Source: Bacterioplanoides sp965200585
Lineage (GTDB): Bacteria; Pseudomonadota; Gammaproteobacteria; Pseudomonadales; Oceanobacteraceae
Length of the DNA: 64,000 nucleotides
Direction: 5' to 3' (one strand)
Assembly: GCF_965200585.1 (NCBI RefSeq)
Contig: NZ_OZ241361.1
Shown: piece by piece, positions 56,924-64,000 of the stretch
Numbering within the stretch: position 1 is the stretch's first letter
Layout: each line of letters opens with the position of its first letter
Notes under the pieces: generated by a model
What the model saw: the letters and a program-made list of their open reading frames with translations, nothing else
What the model was told of the DNA's origin: nothing
The model's database searches: none
Made by a program: the position numbers and the translations under genes

Positions 56924-59900
56924 TTAGATCTGCAGGATGGTCTGCGTCACCTGATCTACCGTCTCAATGGTTTTCGAGCTGGCCTGGAAGTTTCGCTGGG
57001 CAATAATCAGCCCCACCAATTCTTCCGACAGGTCTACGTTCGAGTCCTCCAGTGCAGAAGACCGAATCTGACCAAACGAAGCCGTTCGTGGTGAGCCAAT
57101 GGTTGGCACTCCCGATTCAAACGACTCAGCCCAGGCCGTATCACCTTGCGGTGTCAGCCCTTCGGGGTTGCGGAAATTCCCCAAAGCAACCTGACCTAAT
57201 GTCTGCGCCTGACCATTAGTGAATCGGGCGAAAATAATCCCTTCACTATCGACTTCAAGGCCGGTTAAACGCCCGGTTGAGAAACCATTCTGGTTCACTT
57301 CGTTCACCGAGAACGGACTGCCAAACTGAGTAGAGCCCGTCAGATCAATCTGGAAGTTGGAGTTGGTTGGTGGCTCCGTTAACGGCAGCCCTCCCTCCAA
57401 CACATTCACCGAACCAATCGCCCCGTTCGGGTTACCATCGGCATCCACCGGATCCCAGTTGGTGATAAAGATATCGCCGGTTGCTTCGGTATCCAGCGTA
57501 CCATCCTGATTAAAGAACAGTTCCTGACGGAAGCGAGTCGGTTCCAGATTTTGCGGGAACGGCAAAGTTGCGTCCGGGTCACCAACATCCTGACCATCAA
57601 TCTGAACGTACATGGCCCACAGGTTCTGCTCATTCGGGCGATTCGGGTCGAGCGGCTCTTTGACAAAGAACTGCGTCATCACGTGAGGATTACCCAGACT
57701 ATCGAAAATGGTGGTCGATGTAGCGTGGTTGTACGTATCCTGATCGGTCGGGTCGAACGCATTCAGAGTAAAGGGAGTAAATTCATCCGCAGTCAGAGCG
57801 CCAAAGATACCTGAAACAACCGGTTCCGGATTACTCAGCGTGAAATTTTCATTCAGGGTAAAGGTCACCACACCACCAACGGCTGCCGCGGTATCAGCAG
57901 TTGACGTACCACCCAGAACCACAGGGCCGGTATTGGGGTCACCCTGAACCACGATGGAGTCGGTAACCACCGGGCTGTTAATTTCCAGACGAATATCACG
58001 ACCGATATCATTGGTAATAATCAGATCACCGGCATCATTGGTTGAAGCCGTAAAGGCTGGCAGTGTTGTGCTGCGCAGCGAGTTAATTTCGTCAATCAGA
58101 TCCGGAACGGCCGTTGACGTTAATGCCTGACCATTCAGTGTTAAACGCAAATCATTACCCGGAGAGTTAATACCAGCTAACGGAATATTCATGGTAGTCA
58201 CGGCTGAGGTAGTGACACCCGGCTGCTGATTAAAAATAGAAACAATTTCATTCGCTTCAGCATTTTCCGGAATCGTGATCACGGTTTCATTACCGTCCGG
58301 ATCCGTCAGCGTGACCCGCTGTTCCGGATATTCATTACTGACACCAGCAATACCCGTAGTCAGCAGACCGGCGTTATCCGGATCAACCTGCAGCAAACCA
58401 AATAAGTCACCTGCAGAGATATCCGGGCCACCCGCGGTGACATCACTGATCGAAATAATCGACGCCTCACCGGTTTGTGTCGCAACCAGGCGCAACTGGA
58501 ATTCAGGCGGAACGACACGCGGTTCAATTTCAGCCGCTTCAGCACGTACGCCAATAAAGTTATCGGCATCCTGACTGTTTAGCTGGCGGTTAATACTGGC
58601 TGCCAATTGCTGCACCGAACGATATTCTTCATCCAGTGAAATCAGTACCGAACCACTGCGATTATCATTATCCGGAGCCGGTACGGTCAGATTTATACGG
58701 AAACTGTTGGTACGATCGACTTCATCACGCCCCGTCACAACAAAAGTGCTATCCAGCCCTAATGCCGTTAATGCCTGAGGCTGAGTCGTGGTCGCGGTAA
58801 AGGAGACGCCTTCGGTCGAGCCGGTTTGAGTATTGGTGAATACCAACTGCCCCCCCACCGAATCAACACTTACTTTTCCGGCAATACCGGCCGCACCAAT
58901 AAAGATATCAATCTGCTGCTGAATCGCGACAGCCAGGTCATCCAACGATGCATACGCGGCTGGCGGAATGGTGATGGTGAATGGACCACCACCGTTACCA
59001 GTGCTGCTGGTGACTTCCAGCTGGAATTCGTTATTCGCCAATACCGGTTCAACACCACCGTTAAAGCGATTGCTGGCTAAAAAGCCAATACTGCTCAGAT
59101 CCAGATTGTTCGAGCCCGCGGTATTATCAGCGATCTGAACAAAGTCGCCTCGTCCGGCGGCACTGCCCGGTACCGTCGGTGGCCCCTGTACCTGAAACTC
59201 CAGTCGGCCTGCATTATTAACCGCCAACACTTCTTCGTTACCGGCACCGGCGGTGGCAGTAATCTGAGCATTAATCAGGGTTAACATATCCGCCTGATTC
59301 AAGGTGTTAAAACCAGAAGCCGGTGGCGCACCCACACCAAACTGGGTCTCCCAGGCAGCCTGGCTGATATTAATCGGATAAGTGGCGCCGGTTTCGGTAG
59401 CGATGGTAAAGGCCAGAATATTACCGCCACCGGTGGTGACATCCAGCGTGCCGGTAATATTATCGGCGGTTAAGACTGCAAACTGACCCGGGTCACTGGC
59501 AACAATATTTAATGGCGGTGTTGAAGTGGTTCGGGTGGTGGTGGACGTTCCCGGAATGCTACGGAAGTCCGCCGTCAGCGGGTTAGAACCAACAAATAAA
59601 CGCGACCCCTGAGTACCCGGAGCTACGGCACCACTGGCACCAAAAGCAGTATCCCAGGCGGCGGTATTGGAGATGGTAAAACTGGTGCCATTGGTGGCGT
59701 TATAACCTGCCCGGGTCAGCACCAGCTCACCGGTACCGGTAATTTGTCCGGCACGAATTTGCTGAGAACCCAACGTGGTGTCCAGTGCATTCTGAATATC
59801 CGCTAACACATCAGCCACGGTACTACCGGCCGCTACACCCGCCAGCGTCACCGTTTGTACACCACCACCCTGTCCCAGATCGATATCCAGAGCAATTGCA

Positions 59901-60580
59901 CCATAGCCCGCCGTTGCCACTGCCGCCAGGTCGGTACCAAACGCCACCTGAGCCGGAGCACCCGCTGTAGTGGGCTGCCCGACAGTAGCCAGCGTGGTAC
60001 TGGTGTCATTGATAATACCGGAGTCTGCTGCGGCAATGGCCAAACCATTCGATACCAGTCGCTGCCCCTGTTCCTGCAGTACACTCTGACCCGCATCCAC
60101 GTTCACAATGGCAGAAACCAATGACGTTAAACGCGGAGGCTGGTTGGCAACCTGAATCTGAATATCGCTTAATACGCCGTTTACCACACCGTTGGCATTG
60201 GCTTCATAGCCCTGTAAACGTGCACCACTGTTGGCAACAACAAAGCCATCCTTATCCAGTGAAAAAATACCGGAACGAGTGTATGAAACTGAGCCACGAT
60301 CATTCAGTACAAAAAAGCCATTGCCATCAATCGCCATATCCAGTGCATTTTCAGTACCACTGATATTGCCCTGACTGAACTGCTGGCGCACGTTATCAAC
60401 CATCACCCCACTGCCAACCGGCTGTACACCGGTACCTAATAAGGTGGTGGTATAAACATCTGAAAATTCTGCCCGGGATTCTTTGAAACCCGTGGTACTG
60501 GCGTTCGAAATATTATTACCACGTACTTCCAGGTCGGTAGAGGCAGCACGAATCCCACTTAAACCAATATTAAAAGCCAT
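56924..60580 (-). CDS. flgE: FlgE, flagellar hook protein (giant form)
   Basis: Hook subunit with intact ends: N-terminal MAFNIGLSGIRAASTDLEVRGNNISNASTTGFKESRAEF and C-terminal SALEDSNVDLSEELVGLIIAQRNFQASSKTIETVDQVTQTILQI. At 1218 aa it is two to three times the common 400-450. The extra sequence, about residues 180-900, is made of roughly five tandem beta-rich modules with the flagellar hook IN-motif shape (for example AVLTADNITGTLDV..., AYASLDDLAVAIQQQI, EYRSVQQLAASINRQLN), rich in T, G, N and A. The normal D1 hook domain resumes after about residue 950 (DSLGNPHVMTQFFVK). One uninterrupted frame, part of flgBCDE. Confidence 0.95.
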   Translation of the reverse strand: MAFNIGLSGIRAASTDLEVRGNNISNASTTGFKESRAEFSDVYTTTLLGTGVQPVGSGVMVDNVRQQFSQGNISGTENALDMAIDGNGFFVLNDRGSVSYTRSGIFSLDKDGFVVANSGARLQGYEANANGVVNGVLSDIQIQVANQPPRLTSLVSAIVNVDAGQSVLQEQGQRLVSNGLAIAAADSGIINDTSTTLATVGQPTTAGAPAQVAFGTDLAAVATAGYGAIALDIDLGQGGGVQTVTLAGVAAGSTVADVLADIQNALDTTLGSQQIRAGQITGTGELVLTRAGYNATNGTSFTISNTAAWDTAFGASGAVAPGTQGSRLFVGSNPLTADFRSIPGTSTTTRTTSTPPLNIVASDPGQFAVLTADNITGTLDVTTGGGNILAFTIATETGATYPINISQAAWETQFGVGAPPASGFNTLNQADMLTLINAQITATAGAGNEEVLAVNNAGRLEFQVQGPPTVPGSAAGRGDFVQIADNTAGSNNLDLSSIGFLASNRFNGGVEPVLANNEFQLEVTSSTGNGGGPFTITIPPAAYASLDDLAVAIQQQIDIFIGAAGIAGKVSVDSVGGQLVFTNTQTGSTEGVSFTATTTQPQALTALGLDSTFVVTGRDEVDRTNSFRINLTVPAPDNDNRSGSVLISLDEEYRSVQQLAASINRQLNSQDADNFIGVRAEAAEIEPRVVPPEFQLRLVATQTGEASIISISDVTAGGPDISAGDLFGLLQVDPDNAGLLTTGIAGVSNEYPEQRVTLTDPDGNETVITIPENAEANEIVSIFNQQPGVTTSAVTTMNIPLAGINSPGNDLRLTLNGQALTSTAVPDLIDEINSLRSTTLPAFTASTNDAGDLIITNDIGRDIRLEINSPVVTDSIVVQGDPNTGPVVLGGTSTADTAAAVGGVVTFTLNENFTLSNPEPVVSGIFGALTADEFTPFTLNAFDPTDQDTYNHATSTTIFDSLGNPHVMTQFFVKEPLDPNRPNEQNLWAMYVQIDGQDVGDPDATLPFPQNLEPTRFRQELFFNQDGTLDTEATGDIFITNWDPVDADGNPNGAIGSVNVLEGGLPLTEPPTNSNFQIDLTGSTQFGSPFSVNEVNQNGFSTGRLTGLEVDSEGIIFARFTNGQAQTLGQVALGNFRNPEGLTPQGDTAWAESFESGVPTIGSPRTASFGQIRSSALEDSNVDLSEELVGLIIAQRNFQASSKTIETVDQVTQTILQI

Positions 60581-60612
60581 ATTTTGTCTCCTGCCGGATA
60601 TCTGCGCCTAAG

Positions 60613-61407
60613 TTACGAACTCAGAACCTGTTTAATCTGATCCATTCCCGCTTTCTGACCACCAGTCAGATTCAGTGTCACCTGGCCATTCGGGCCCATG
60701 GTCACACTATCCACACGAGAACTCATTTCCATGCTCAGCTGCTCAGTACTGCCAGCGATGCTGGCATTCAGACTGAATTTGTATTCACCTGGCGGATAAG
60801 GAAGTGCAATTTTGTTGCCGTTGTCGTCGGTTACAAATTCACCATCGTCATCTTTCAGATATTCCTGACGGTTTAGTTTGCTGGCATCAAAATCCACCAC
60901 TTCACCATCCACCAATAAATTCAAACCATCCCAGCGCACAGACATTGGCCCTTCGCTGCGATTGCCCAGGGCAAAGCGTTCCAGCAACTGACCATTTTCA
61001 TCTTCAATCCGCAGCTCCATATTGCTGGCGCTGCTTGGAATTTCGGTATAACCACTGACAATGCCGTTACGCAGCAATAAGCCATTTTCATTGCCTTCAA
61101 CAATCACATTCTGACCAACCAGGCTGGAGGCCTGTAACGCCGTTGTGGAGCTGAATCGGGAAGACAAACCTTCTGTGGTGTCATTCAGCTGACCAATACC
61201 TTCAACAGTTGAGAATTGCGCAAGCTGCGCAACAAATGCCTGGTTATCGGTTGGTTCTAACGGATTCTGGTTTTCTAACTGAGCCACCATCAATTCCAGA
61301 AACGCATCACGACCTAACTCATTATCAGTATTCTGGGTGTTTTCTTTGTTATTGTTCTGGTATTGCTCCAGTACCTGAGCGGAATCGCCAACGTTATTTA
61401 CATTCAT
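60613..61407 (-). CDS. flgD: FlgD, hook-cap (scaffolding) protein
   Basis: Hook-assembly cap of 264 aa, needed to polymerise FlgE and then replaced by FlgK. The N-terminal part contains LGRDAFLELMVAQLENQNPLEPTDNQAFVAQLAQFSTVEG, which is diagnostic. A FlgD Ig/Tudor-like region follows (LVGQNVIVEGNENGLLL; VRWDGLNLLVDG with PPGEYKFSLNAS). It is 32 bp from flgE and 10 bp after flgC. Confidence 0.96.
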   Translation of the reverse strand: MNVNNVGDSAQVLEQYQNNNKENTQNTDNELGRDAFLELMVAQLENQNPLEPTDNQAFVAQLAQFSTVEGIGQLNDTTEGLSSRFSSTTALQASSLVGQNVIVEGNENGLLLRNGIVSGYTEIPSSASNMELRIEDENGQLLERFALGNRSEGPMSVRWDGLNLLVDGEVVDFDASKLNRQEYLKDDDGEFVTDDNGNKIALPYPPGEYKFSLNASIAGSTEQLSMEMSSRVDSVTMGPNGQVTLNLTGGQKAGMDQIKQVLSS

Positions 61408-61417
61408 AATCGGCTCC

Positions 61418-61864
61418 TTACTGACCCAGTGTTAATGTGCGCTGCAACATTTGTTTGGCGGTTTTTAACACTTCAACATTCATCTGATAGCTACGTGATG
61501 ACGACATCATATCGGTCATCTCTTCCACCACATTAACGTTGGGGTAATACACATAACCATCTTCATTTGCCATTGGATGATCGGGCTGAAAACGTGGCTG
61601 CAGCGGCGCATCTTTTTCAACAATACCCTTCACCTGCACACCAATACCGGTACTGCCGGTGAGCTGTTGAAACTCACCACGCTCATTAACCGCCATAAAT
61701 TCTTTCTGCATTACCGCAAACCAGGGCTTACGTGCCCGGTAGGTTTCTTCCACAGAGCTTGATGCACTTTCAGCATTGGCAATATTACTGGCGGTTGTAT
61801 TAAGTCGGATGGACTGGGCATTCATGCCGGAACCGGCGATATCAAATACATTAGTTAACGACAT
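61418..61864 (-). CDS. flgC: FlgC, proximal rod protein
   Basis: Rod subunit of 148 aa with the family N-terminus MSLTNVFDIAGSGMNAQSIRLNTTASNIANAESAS and the C-terminal PNVNVVEEMTDMMSSSRSYQMNVEVLKTAKQMLQRTLTLGQ. It follows flgB by 2 bp, so the two genes are coupled. Length and both conserved ends are standard. Confidence 0.97.
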   Translation of the reverse strand: MSLTNVFDIAGSGMNAQSIRLNTTASNIANAESASSSVEETYRARKPWFAVMQKEFMAVNERGEFQQLTGSTGIGVQVKGIVEKDAPLQPRFQPDHPMANEDGYVYYPNVNVVEEMTDMMSSSRSYQMNVEVLKTAKQMLQRTLTLGQ

Positions 61865-61866
61865 GA

Positions 61867-62265
61867 TTATTCTCCCCGCAGCGCGTTGCGCATGCCTTTG
61901 AAACGACCACTGAGAAACTCAAAGGTGGTGTCATAGTCCAGGCTGTTTTTGGCAAATTGTGCTTTCTCAATCTGGCTGTCCACGGTATTGCCATCAATCG
62001 ACGGTTGGGTTGGATTGCGATACAACAAATGCTCATCCACCCGGGCGCGGCCATTCAGATGACCTGAGTGTGTTTTCTCAACTGATAAACTGCTTTGTGC
62101 TTCGACCTCACCCGCCAGTACCGCACGGAAGTTAATATCACGCGCTTTAAATCCCGGTGTGTCGGCATTTGCCAGATTGTTTGCCAGAATTTCTGCTCGG
62201 GCGGCACGCAATTGCAAAGCGTCTGCGTGTAGTCCTAGTGCATTGTCAAAGTTGATGGAAGCCAT
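61867..62265 (-). CDS. flgB: FlgB, proximal rod protein
   Basis: Proximal rod subunit of 132 aa, the first gene of flgBCDE. The N-terminal MASINFDNALGLHADALQLRAARAEILANNLANADTPGFKARDINF and C-terminal FAKNSLDYDTTFEFLSGRFKGMRNALRG are characteristic. A sigma-54 promoter lies 40 bp upstream. A 236-bp gap separates it from cheR on the same strand. Confidence 0.97.
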   Translation of the reverse strand: MASINFDNALGLHADALQLRAARAEILANNLANADTPGFKARDINFRAVLAGEVEAQSSLSVEKTHSGHLNGRARVDEHLLYRNPTQPSIDGNTVDSQIEKAQFAKNSLDYDTTFEFLSGRFKGMRNALRGE

Positions 62266-62304
62266 GTTGTTGCCATTTGCCGGTTATCTCACTTGCAATA
62301 CACT

Positions 62305-62322
62305 CAGCAAACACAATGCCAA
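62305..62322 (-). promoter_or_regulatory. Sigma-54 promoter of flgBCDE
   Basis: The minus strand reads TTGGCATTGTGTTTGCTG: GG-N10-GC with TTTGC at -12. It lies 40 bp upstream of the flgB ATG. Confidence 0.75.
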
Positions 62323-62426
62323 CTACAAAAAACCTTTATTTTCAGCAACTTATAGATTTTTAAGCGGTAATAAACCGGCAATAACCGAGAGGAACCTTGC
62401 CGCTGCGGCAAACGAACGGCAAATAA

Positions 62427-62451
62427 AAAACCGCCCATGAAAGGCGGTTTT
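62427..62451 (-). terminator. Terminator after cheR
   Basis: A perfect stem (62427-62435 with 62443-62451) is followed on the minus strand by a T-rich run. It separates cheV-cheR from flgB. Confidence 0.85.
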
Positions 62452-62501
62452 GAGTGATCGTGATATAACGATAAGGGAGCCAGAAGTTACTTAGTCCAGA
62501 G

Positions 62502-63323
62502 TCATTTAGCCCGATAAATAATGCCCGGGTGACACTGAACCATTTCATAATAGTCCTGCAGATTATTCATCGCTTCTGACGCACCCAGCATCAGGTAACC
62601 ACCAGGATTCAGCGATGCATGCATGCGCTTGAGAATATCCAGCTTCAGATCCGAAGAAAAATAAATCAGCACGTTACGACAAAAAATAATGTCAAATTTC
62701 CCCAATAACGAGAAGTTCTGCTGCAGATTTTGTGGTCGGAAATCCACCCGGCTTTTAATTTGTGAGTTAATCGTCCAGCTGTCGTTTTCATCCGGAGAAA
62801 AATACGCTTTCAGATATCCATCACTCATACCACGGCGAATCGCCAGTTGCTGATATTTTCCGGCTTTGGCAGAGGCCAGTGCCGAAGGTGAAATATCGGT
62901 TGCAACAATCCGCTCACCCGCAGGCAAAGCCCCCGGGTTCTTACGTTTATATTCTTCAATTTCAATACTGAGCGAATAAGGCTCCTGGCCGGTGGAACAA
63001 GCCGCCGACCAGATTTTAGGTGCTCGCCGTTTAGCCGCCAATTCAGGCAACAGTTTTTCACGAAAGATACGATACGGGTGATCATCCCGAAACCACAAAG
63101 TCTCGTTGGTTGTCATGGCATCAACAACCGATTCCTGCAGTTTCTTATTGGCGGTCATTTTTTGCATCAGGTCTGAGAAGGTAGCCAGAGATTCCCGCTC
63201 CAGTAAACGCCGCAGGCGGCTGGTTACCAGGTACTCCTTGCCTTCTCCCAACATAATGCCACTGGAACCTTCCAGTATTTGCCGGAACTTTTTGTATTCG
63301 TCGGCCGAGATGGTAAGCGTCAT
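62502..63323 (-). CDS. cheR: CheR, chemoreceptor glutamate methyltransferase
   Basis: SAM-dependent methyltransferase of 273 aa that methylates MCP glutamates for adaptation. The N-terminal helical domain covers about residues 1-75. The catalytic domain carries IWSAACSTGQEPYSLSIEIEEY (about 104-125), VATDISPSALASAKAG, and FDIIFCRNVLIYFSSDLK, ending GGYLMLGASEAMNNLQDYYEMVQCHPGIIYR. It is downstream of cheV (38 bp) on the same strand, the usual cheVR order next to flgB in vibrios and pseudomonads. Confidence 0.97.
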   Translation of the reverse strand: MTLTISADEYKKFRQILEGSSGIMLGEGKEYLVTSRLRRLLERESLATFSDLMQKMTANKKLQESVVDAMTTNETLWFRDDHPYRIFREKLLPELAAKRRAPKIWSAACSTGQEPYSLSIEIEEYKRKNPGALPAGERIVATDISPSALASAKAGKYQQLAIRRGMSDGYLKAYFSPDENDSWTINSQIKSRVDFRPQNLQQNFSLLGKFDIIFCRNVLIYFSSDLKLDILKRMHASLNPGGYLMLGASEAMNNLQDYYEMVQCHPGIIYRAK

Positions 63324-63361
63324 TCTTTACCCTGCATTTCCATTGATATCGCGGTTCTGCA

Positions 63362-64000
63362 TTAACTGTAACTGTCGATACGCAAAGCAACCTGCTCTGC
63401 CAGAACATCCGGATCAAACTTGGCAATAAAGTTATCCGCCCCGACTTTCTCCACCATGGCTTTATTAAACACACCACTCAATGATGAATGCAGAACGATA
63501 TGAAAATCACCCATACGGTTATCACTGCGAATGCGTGATGTCAGGGTATAACCATCCATCTCCGGCATTTCGATATCCGAAATCAACATCATGTATCGGT
63601 CAGACAGTGACTCACCGCCTTCAACGATCCCTTCCAGATGCTCCCAGGCCTCTTTGCCGTCGTTCAGTGCCACAACCTCAACACCCACGTGCTCCAGACA
63701 ACGGGTAATTTGTTTACGCGCAATTTTAGAGTCGTCAACAATCAACACCCGCTGAGTTTGTGCCGCTTCCTGAACTTCTTCAGAAATCACACCTTCACTG
63801 ATTTCTTCATTGATTGGCGCAACTTCCGCCAGGATTTTCTCCACATCAATGATTTCAACCAGCTGCTTATCCACCTCGGTGACCGCCGTCAGGTAATGGT
63901 CACGACCTGTACCCTTCGGTGGTGGATGAATCTCTTCCCAGTTCATATTGACGATGCGTTCAACGCCAGCCACCAGAAAGCCCTGAGTTTTACCGTTGTA
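63362..64000 (-). CDS. cheV: CheV, coupling protein with receiver domain (5' end outside window)
   Basis: Chemotaxis coupling protein; 213 codons are in frame to the window edge, so the N-terminal ~90-100 residues of the CheW-like domain are missing. The end of the CheW-like part reads NGKTQGFLVAGVERIVNMNWEEIHPPP. The receiver domain starts at RVLIVDDSKIARKQI, with the acceptor aspartate in LMLISDIEMPEMDGYTL (ISDIEMP) and a lysine in FIAKFDPDV. It links chemoreceptors to CheA and is thought to act as a phosphate sink. An internal GTG at 63973 is not the start. Confidence 0.95.
   Translation of the reverse strand, partial: YNGKTQGFLVAGVERIVNMNWEEIHPPPKGTGRDHYLTAVTEVDKQLVEIIDVEKILAEVAPINEEISEGVISEEVQEAAQTQRVLIVDDSKIARKQITRCLEHVGVEVVALNDGKEAWEHLEGIVEGGESLSDRYMMLISDIEMPEMDGYTLTSRIRSDNRMGDFHIVLHSSLSGVFNKAMVEKVGADNFIAKFDPDVLAEQVALRIDSYS

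Noticed and set aside
56924..60580. FlgE as an assembly fusion of two genes
   Set aside because: One frame runs without a break between standard N- and C-terminal hook ends, and the middle is made of flagellar-type repeat modules.
1..64000. CRISPR array, prophage block or integron
   Set aside because: No regularly spaced repeat array with unique spacers, no run of phage structural genes and no integrase were seen. The TGGCC repeats are operator-like and only two to four units long.

Overview
The window looks like a chromosomal segment of a marine gammaproteobacterium of the Oceanospirillales type. The evidence is the sdhE/ygfX–ygfZ neighbourhood, cmoA/cmoB, truC, tpm, a polar-type flagellar flg cluster with sigma-54 promoters and cheV/cheR, and many proteobacterial domain families. 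The genus cannot be fixed from the sequence alone. No rRNA, tRNA or CRISPR array was seen. Both window edges cut genes (ygfX at the left, cheV at the right).

Layout. 0.0-10.4 kb: ygfX and sdhE (minus), diverging from ygfZ, two tandem HDOD genes, a membrane-anchored protein, a lipoprotein alpha/beta hydrolase, a split aerotaxis receptor (an Aer-like PAS protein overlapping a chemoreceptor with a C-terminal zinc-binding CZB domain), trmO, tpm and an RsmB/NSUN-type RNA methyltransferase. 10.4-16.7 kb: two tandem copies of a three-gene cassette (TauD-type dioxygenase, small SCP2-domain protein, AraC-type regulator), followed by a fumarylacetoacetate-hydrolase-family gene. Each cassette is preceded by TGGCC-containing direct repeats at 21-bp spacing, which look like AraC-family operators. 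16.7-23.5 kb: a GFA-family protein, a 982-residue secreted metallopeptidase/propeller/beta-barrel protein, a DinB-family protein, a DUF2007 protein with an SMP-30-like propeller protein, and truC.

23.5-24.4 kb: an 883-bp AT-rich gap without genes, carrying four exact TTATNCACA DnaA-box matches, all in one orientation. 24.4-28.9 kb: an unusual winged-helix/nuclease-like protein, DUF4124 and DUF3080-type envelope proteins, a VC0807-type membrane protein and a ubiquinone-hydroxylase-like monooxygenase. 28.9-32.4 kb: an AT-rich accessory stretch with membrane proteins, a higBA toxin-antitoxin pair and a GIY-YIG-type protein. 32.5-47.3 kb: an RND efflux pair, cmoB and cmoA separated by palindromic elements, a LysR regulator diverging from a SnoaL-like protein, two tandem paralogous membrane proteins separated by an IS5-like miniature element, a two-domain HCCA-isomerase-like protein, a small basic protein and a CPA1 antiporter.

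47.4-64 kb, all on the minus strand: cheV-cheR, then flgBCDE, flgFGHI plus a small coiled-coil gene, and flgJKL. The three flg units each begin with a recognisable GG-N10-GC sigma-54 promoter, so together they encode the rod, hook, rings and hook-filament junction under class-II/III-type flagellar control. FlgE (1218 aa) and FlgK (993 aa) are much larger than usual because of inserted repeat modules.
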